From contig JASJZH010000006.1 of NCBI GenBank assembly GCA_037178975.1, positions 5,580,001 through 5,644,000 of the forward strand: a stretch of 64,000 nt of DNA. Direction: 5' to 3'. The position numbers and the translations under genes are program-made. How positions within the stretch are numbered: the stretch's first letter is position 1; the number at the start of each line of letters is the position of its first letter. Of this stretch, positions 58,565 to 64,000 are shown one piece after another. The stretch comes from Oscheius tipulae (Eukaryota; Nematoda; Chromadorea; Rhabditida; Rhabditidae). The notes below the pieces were generated by a model that saw nothing but the letters and a program-made list of their open reading frames with translations, did no database searches and had not been told where the DNA came from.

Positions 58565-59366
58565 TCAAGCCTTCGGGACACTTTGAGTCCTAACTCCGCG
58601 AGCAGTGTTGATATTGAAGCCCTCCCACTCCTCCTGTCTCTCCAATGCAGGTTCAGAAACCACATTTGTTTGAGTGAATCCGCTGTTTAGTCCAATGGGC
58701 TGGACTGCAGAAGGACGTTGTAGAAGATCTGGGGTTTCATTGAACAGCTCTCTTGTGAAAACATACTAGTCTGAACATTTCTTCCGTTTTGCGATTGGTA
58801 GTTGCCATAAGAGGAAGCCGATCCATAACCAGAAGACGGAGCTCCGTAAGCAGAAGAAGCAGGAGCAATCTGAGGTGGTGGAGCTGAAAAATACTGTTTC
58901 AGAAAGCCAAAATGACCAACCATATCCTTGCTGGCTGAGCGCCTGCGGGTTTGTTACAGTCACTTGCTGTGAGAATCCAACGGGCTGGTTTACTGGAACG
59001 GAAACACCAAGAGGCTGTTGGGCAAACGAGGGAACAGGAGGAGGAACTGGAGGTGGGATAGAAATGCTTGCGGGCTGAGCTCCAGTGGCAGACGAAGAGC
59101 CGGATACCGAAGGCAGAAGAGACGCAATACCTATGGAAATAAATTTGAGCTGCACTGCATCGAAACAAACCATAGTTCTCGATGTCAACAGTTTGGAAAG
59201 GCTGAGCGGCATGGGGTGCCCCTTGTCCTTGTCCCGAAGAAGGGTAGCTTCCATAGGGACTGCCATATGTACTCGGTGCTGGAGTAACAACCGGTAGCGG
59301 AGCATAGTTTGCTACAGCTGACACGGCAGCAAACAATAGAAAGAGAGAAGAGAAGGTGCGAAGCAT
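58565..59366 (-). CDS. Secreted Pro/Ser/Gln/Tyr-rich protein, paralogue-like to 56206 gene
   Basis: Four exons: 59171-59366, 58921-59130, 58767-58883, 58565-58728; phases close into 228 residues. Signal peptide MLRTFSSLFLLFAAVSAVA, then NYAPLPVVTPAPSTYGSPYG, a PPPVPPPVPSF stretch, Gln/Val-rich repeats, PPPQIAPASSAYGAPSSGYG and a final charged segment (ERQEEWEGFNIN). No cysteines. Exon number, sizes and the phase-1 introns match the gene at 56206-56995 and both carry IAPA-x-SAYG, though in that gene the motif is N-terminal. Probable extracellular matrix protein; function unknown. Confidence 0.83.
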
Positions 59367-59395
59367 GGTTGATATAATTCTTCATCCGACACATG

Positions 59396-59403
59396 CCTTT
59401 ATA
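59396..59403 (-). promoter_or_regulatory. TATA box of the 59366 gene
   Basis: TATAAAGG on the minus strand about 30 bases upstream of the ATG, implying a very short 5' UTR. Confidence 0.55.
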
Positions 59404-59684
59404 GCTGTTGAAAAAACTAGTAACACGTTTTACCACAACAAGATGAATAGGATAAGTCTGCGTCAAAATGCAGCAAAACGCGTCGTGCGGAAATCCCTTC
59501 GAAAAGCTGCTGAAATTTACTGTCTGTCAAGCAACAAGTTTATAACTTTTATTTTGAGCATTTACTCTGAAAAAAGGATATGTGTAAAGGGATTTGTTCT
59601 CCCACAGGGAGACCATTGAATGGCACTATCACAATTTAGTCACAGTCCGTATCGGTTGGCAATTTCAGAAGGTCAAGTTGATCA
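59404..59684. other. Short intergenic stretch
   Basis: Between the promoter of the 59366 gene and the end of the cysteine-rich gene. No feature seen. Confidence 0.35.
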
Positions 59685-61312
59685 TCAAACAAAATATAAA
59701 ATAGAAAGCACAGTTATGAGGGAAAAATTGAATAGAGCACTACTCGCAGTGCCTTCATCACGATTGCACAAGTTTCCTTGACAGGCGCAAAGAATTTCTT
59801 CATACTCCTTATGCATCCACTTTTTCGTGCAGCCTAGTTGAACCTAAACCAATATGAGAGCCGAGTATAACTAAAATCATACCATGGTACTGTCCGTAAC
59901 ATTGATGCAGCCTTGTTTTTCTGATACAGAGCTAAACGAAGTTCCTCGTCCTGGTATTGAGCTGAAGTGTCTTTGCGCAACAAATGTGCAGAAGTGCCCT
60001 TAAGTGGGCTACGCGTTTTGGATACAGTTTGTTTCTTACCAGTGCATCTGTTCGACTTACAGGATGAAGTAGAAGCTGTATGGTCGTGAGTGTTCACGTC
60101 GCAATTTACGCAAGTATGGAAGCTCAACGAAGGCTCACTGCTGGAAGATAGTTAATGAAAGGAGAACATCCAACTCACTTCAAGGATCTAGATTTCAAGA
60201 CACCAGTATGACTCATGTGAAAAGCAAGATGATTTGTCTTTGTGTAGCTGTTGCACATGTGCGAGGCACAAATGCAGTGTTTTCGGTTCACACCTTGATT
60301 TCTAAAGAACTTTTTAAAGAACAAGCAAAATGATGACAAACCTCGAAAGTGAGACACAGATCTTATTTCTGAAAGGCAGAAGCTCCGGTCCTTTGTGGAA
60401 AAAAGGGAGCGAGGGAGGTCCATATCCACAACCGGAGGCATGTCTTCCGGTTGACGAATCTTCGTAACACCTTAAATTGAAGCTCAGATATAAGAGAGAG
60501 CTATTTACCATTGTCCAACGCAAGTATTGGAACAATCCGGATTTTTATCCGTACATTTTCGGCAAGTAACATTCCTGGTTGCATAATGCTTCAGGGATAT
60601 CCTGTCATTGCAGAATGTTCCTTTAATCTATTCATTAGTTAAAATCTTGAATCTCCCCACCATTGCAAACACAGAGAATGTGATCATTGAAGTGGTCGTA
60701 TTCGCAGCCCGGAAACGTTCTTGGGGATCTTCGTAAGCAGCCTTTTGTTATTCGGAAGACGCCATTCTCTTCCGTTGGCTTTTTCTCGATGAAGCACTGA
60801 TTGGAGGGACAAGATCCCATCTGAACATGTTTGTTATTACTCTCCAGCCACTATTCTAATTAGTCGGAATGCTTGCACCCATCAGGAGACAAAAGGCTTT
60901 CACGCATCATTGAACTTCCTGTAGCGTAAACACTTGAAACAAAAGAACTATTAGTTTGTTTTTTAAACACTCTTTCTGCCATGTCCACCCATATTCCTCG
61001 TCAAGAATGACCTCCCAAAGGCATCTCTCAGAAAGGATGCTCATATGGTCAGCTATGCATCAAACGAGGGGTCGTTATTGTCAGCCGTTTGGCAGTATAG
61101 GGCAAAATGAAAAAGCGAAAGAGCACACTGGACCTAGAGGCAACAAAGAGCCCAAATTAGGCGGATGTCTTCTCGAGAAACGTTTCGAGTGCTCCCGAAC
61201 TGACCTGACAATTGCAATGTTCACTGTGACATGTGCCGGAGCATGAATAGCATCGTCCTTCGGCAGAAATTAGAATGAGAATATTGAGCAAGAGAACAGC
61301 TTGTCGGATCAT
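59685..61312 (-). CDS. Multi-module cysteine-rich surface protein with GPI-type tail
   Basis: Eight exons: 61205-61312, 60661-60820, 60509-60620, 60342-60470, 60179-60301, 60040-60140, 59883-59998, 59685-59843; phases close into 335 residues. Signal peptide MIRQAVLLLNILILISAEG and RCYSCSGTCH at the mature start. Three units end in a Ly-6/ET-like block: ILCVCNGTFCND, KHCICASHMCNS and ILCACQGNLCNRD, each preceded by a conserved GC-x-x pattern (for example TKGCLRRSP and VQLGCTKKW). The C-terminus LFNFSLITVLSILYFV is a hydrophobic tail as in GPI-anchored proteins. Nematode ET-module and Ly-6 proteins share this layout; which applies here is open. The 384-base first intron may hide a small exon, though phases already agree. 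Confidence 0.82.
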
Positions 61313-61417
61313 CTCTCAACATACATCTGCTGAAAGATTTGAGTGATTGTGGTAGTAGAAGAACACCGGATGAGTAAAGGGAGAACACGAACAGCTGACC
61401 GCAAAATGCCATTAAAC

Positions 61418-61768
61418 TCATTCAGTTGGTGGCGGAAAAGGGCCATAGCTACACGCTAAATAAATCAGATTGTGGGAAGGAGCAGAGACGACTGGTGCCT
61501 TACAGCAGCGGCACCTGTCGGCTCTACCCTCGACCCGGTCTCCATAAACAGAAGGCGCAACATCGGACAGACACTGAGGAAGAAAGATCAACCTTGTGAG
61601 TAAGAGTATGTTCGGAAAACTCTCAGTCTTGAACACATTCTTGTAGATTGCAACAGGAGGTGTAGGAACCGTGATTAATGAAGAGCCACTGGTCCTCGAG
61701 GCAGCGGCAGAAGAAATGTGATAAATGAAGAAAGTGATAGGGATATATGCGGCATTACAACGCGTCAT
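61418..61768 (-). other. Possible small secreted protein gene
   Basis: Open frame of 116 codons starting MTRCNAAYIPITFFIYHISS, a weak signal-like N-terminus, with a cysteine cluster ADRCRCCKAP near the end. A TTTCTTCCTCAG acceptor inside (about 61575) suggests it could be spliced. No family recognised; may be chance. Confidence 0.25.
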
Positions 61769-63656
61769 GTTGTGTCGAAGGAAGTTCAGAAGGGGTCAAG
61801 TAATTGGGAGGCTGAAAGAAAAGTTGTTAGTCGTCAAAGTTATGGGGGCCGCTTTGACAAACAATGAAAGTGATAAATGACCCTAAGACGACGGGTACTC
61901 AGCGGAAGGCTTAAAGAGCTCGGATAATATGAAATATTATGACGATCAGCTGATGTGAAAAAAATTGTGAATGTTAGTGTGATGCAAGAATGACATGGTT
62001 CGCCTAAAACGATTGTTGGGAGCTTGTTGCGTGTCTTCGCTTTCCGGTTCTTAAATTTCACCCTATACAATGCGCCTGAGAACACGAGAGCCAGAGGTTC
62101 TTCTTGAGAGCACGGTTCAGCCGCAAATAATTTAATTACTGTGGCGAGGAAATAAATCTTTGGTTTGAGAAAAGAAATTAGTGTTGGCTAAAAGAGGAGG
62201 GTGATCACACCCAAGCTGGATGGACTACCAATGAGCATCCTGTCTTGCGCATTAACCACGAATGCCAGTGGGATGTCTAGAAGTATGGCTTGTGGTACCA
62301 GATGACCAAGGAAGGACATTTATTAGTTTGCCTCAAAGTGGAAAAGCGCCGAAAATCATTGACGGCGTGTCGTGCCTCTGGAGAATCAAGCGCACATAAC
62401 GAACTGACATCAATGAATCTCATCCGGCTACTCTTGACCCTAGATTTACTTCAATTTCTCATCCGAAGTAATCTGGTACCAACGATGTGAAAGACTAGCT
62501 GCGTATATTCTAAATTCAGCAATGTTTTTCAGGAGTGAGTACTGCAAGAAAGGTTCTGTAAAAAAAACCAGTCTCACTAATGGTTTGGCAAGTACCACCT
62601 ATACCTCCCAGGAAAGCACAAGTTGGATTTGCGCGAAAGACCCTCACAATTAGGCAAATTGCCGAATAATCGGATGCGTAGTGGCCGTTGATGGGTCACC
62701 AAAAACAGAGAAAGGCATCACGATAGCCAATGGGAACAAAAGAGCAACTCCAAAATTAGAAGAAGCCGCCACAGAAGGGGCGGTGCGGGAGAATGAAGAC
62801 AGCTCGTCAGCCTCATTGGAATGGCGTCAAACGACTACTCTTGCCAAATTTCATCTTTAGGGTAGTAACCATGGCTATTACATCAGGAAGAAGATCTAGG
62901 CAAGTCGGCGTGGACATGTAAAAGACTAGAAGAACTTTGCGTGGATTTGTAAAGAAATATTACAGCAAAGCCTTGACTCATGCAGAAATACCACAACAAT
63001 ACGAGATCTACTAATGGAGGCAGCAAAGTGGTGTGGTTTGGTGGTGGTTGGTGAAGCGAGAGCAAGTGAAACAAGCATGAAATCGAGGCAATGTTGCCAC
63101 AATTGCTAAGATTGACAAAAATTACCTCGATGTGTTTAATTATGAACGTTAGCTGCAATTCTAGATGATATCTTTGTTCTCCAAGTTTTTTTTTCCAAAG
63201 TTCCAGGTATCTCTTCTCACATCCTTTTCAATACACGGATCACGCTTTTCAAACAGATGTACTTTAAGGATAGAATTTGCAGCTGTCGTTCATAAAGAAA
63301 GAAAGTTGCTCTGGAAGATGTTCTATCAAACGTGAGAAGTTCTAGAAAAAAAACAGTGAGAAGTAATCCATCAAAGCATCTACAACAGTATTTCGTCATT
63401 CTATTTCTGAGTAATATCAGCAAATGTCGATCTGAGTTCAAAGTACTTCGTGTGATATAAAGAAGATACAGGGATTCAGACTTCTGGTTAACTGCGGAAA
63501 TATGTAGTTGCAACCAACACAAAGCCTCAGATACGTGTTCCAGATAATAATATTACACGATGAGTCTGTCAGTTTATGACCACCCTATCTAAACTCATAC
63601 TCAAAGAAAATAGACTAACAGCGATAAACAATAGTTAATTCAGTTTTTTGCTTGAA
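61769..63656. other. Gene-free right end
   Basis: No supportable gene, repeat or RNA. Open frames up to about 100 codons on both strands without content. Confidence 0.4.
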
Positions 63657-63678
63657 AAATGTGCATTTTTGCACATTT
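63657..63678. repeat. Short perfect hairpin (9-bp arms, TTTT loop)
   Basis: AATGTGCA with its exact complement TGCACATT around TTTT, extended by one A/T pair. Lies a few bases downstream of the possible exon at 63682-63813. Confidence 0.8.
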
Positions 63679-63681
63679 ATA

Positions 63682-63813
63682 CTACCGAACATCTGTGGCA
63701 AAGTGGTCCGCGATGCACTTATCATCTATTTCTTCCCACTGTCCTCTTCTTCCGATCTCCTCCTGAGTGTAAACTAGTCTTCTACTTTCATTCTTGACTT
63801 CATCAACAGACAT
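63682..63813 (-). other. Possible last exon of a gene starting beyond the right edge
   Basis: Reads MSVDEVKNESRRLVYTQEEI and continues with a charged, codon-like composition to a stop at 63682; a TTTGACCAG acceptor lies 17 bases upstream, in frame with the reading. The protein is not recognised. Confidence 0.3.
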
Positions 63814-64000
63814 CCTGATCCAAGCGATCCTGGTCAAATACTAGTGTCTCGGGCGTCAGCCGTTTATTGTTCAGCTCATTCCTGCTACCTTTCGCTGTGT
63901 AATAGCAGCACCTCCCTTTCATTAAAATTTGAAGTCATTACTATTTTACTTCAAATGTCCAAAATTTCAAATTTCTCGTAAGATTGGCTTGTTTGAATCT

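Noticed and set aside
1-64000. CRISPR arrays, rRNA genes, bacterial operons or prophage
   Set aside because: None seen; the spliced genes and families are those of a nematode.

Overview
This is eukaryotic DNA, almost certainly from a free-living-type (rhabditid/diplogastrid-like) nematode. The evidence is direct: many small exons joined by very short introns (mostly about 30-65 nt) with GTAAG-like donors and TTTCAG acceptors, TTTCAG or TTACAG sites sitting directly upstream of start codons (trans-splice acceptors), and nematode-expanded gene families. These families are a C-type lectin, multi-TIL-domain proteins, a serpentine chemoreceptor, a ground-like (hedgehog-related) protein, a patched-related protein, Ly-6/three-finger GPI-type proteins and a neuropeptide precursor. 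No bacterial operon, CRISPR array or rRNA was seen. I cannot name the species. All gene models were assembled by hand from splice signals; for the complete genes every exon phase was checked and closes into one open frame.

Layout: 1-611 (-) 5' part of a C-type lectin; 2946-4445 (-) sulfotransferase-like type II membrane protein; 5430-6832 (-) unknown multipass protein; 8550-11183 (+) UNC-42-like paired-type homeobox gene; 11776-12882 (-) unknown multipass protein; 13239-14292 (-) MPPED1/2-type metallophosphoesterase; 17876-21558 (+) 24-exon protein with seven TIL domains; 22161-22836 (+) small TIL paralogue; 22858-23967 (-) srx-like chemoreceptor, convergent with the previous gene and 21 bp away; 25074-26248 (+) ground-like protein; 26210-27430 (-) decayed Ty3/gypsy-type integrase; 27841-27906 perfect 30-bp inverted repeat; 28186-32430 (-) 22-exon receptor tyrosine kinase; 34099-34505 (-) short cytochrome b5.

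Continuing: 37962-38206 (+) neuropeptide precursor; 38505-38980 (+) small Tyr/Gly-rich secreted peptide; 39291-39359 (-) decayed tRNA-like element; 39697-45045 (-) tandem C2-domain protein with a 3.8-kb intron; 47179-49725 (-) Ly-6-like GPI-type protein whose big intron holds a diverged direct repeat; 51932-55577 (-) 24-exon patched-related protein; 56206-56995 (+) and 58565-59366 (-) two TATA-box-driven Pro/Tyr-rich secreted paralogues flanking a four-TM protein (57067-57724, -); 59685-61312 (-) multi-module cysteine-rich GPI-type protein. The right end (61.8-64 kb) is almost empty.

As a system, the window is an ordinary mix of secreted/surface proteins and signalling genes rather than one pathway. 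The most noteworthy items are the exact 30-bp hairpin between the retroelement remnant and the kinase gene, the TIL-domain array and its truncated tandem paralogue, the one-copy MGF-amide neuropeptide precursor, the inverted pair of repetitive secreted proteins, the duplicated exon/donor sequence inside the C2 gene, and the unusual ectodomain of the receptor kinase.
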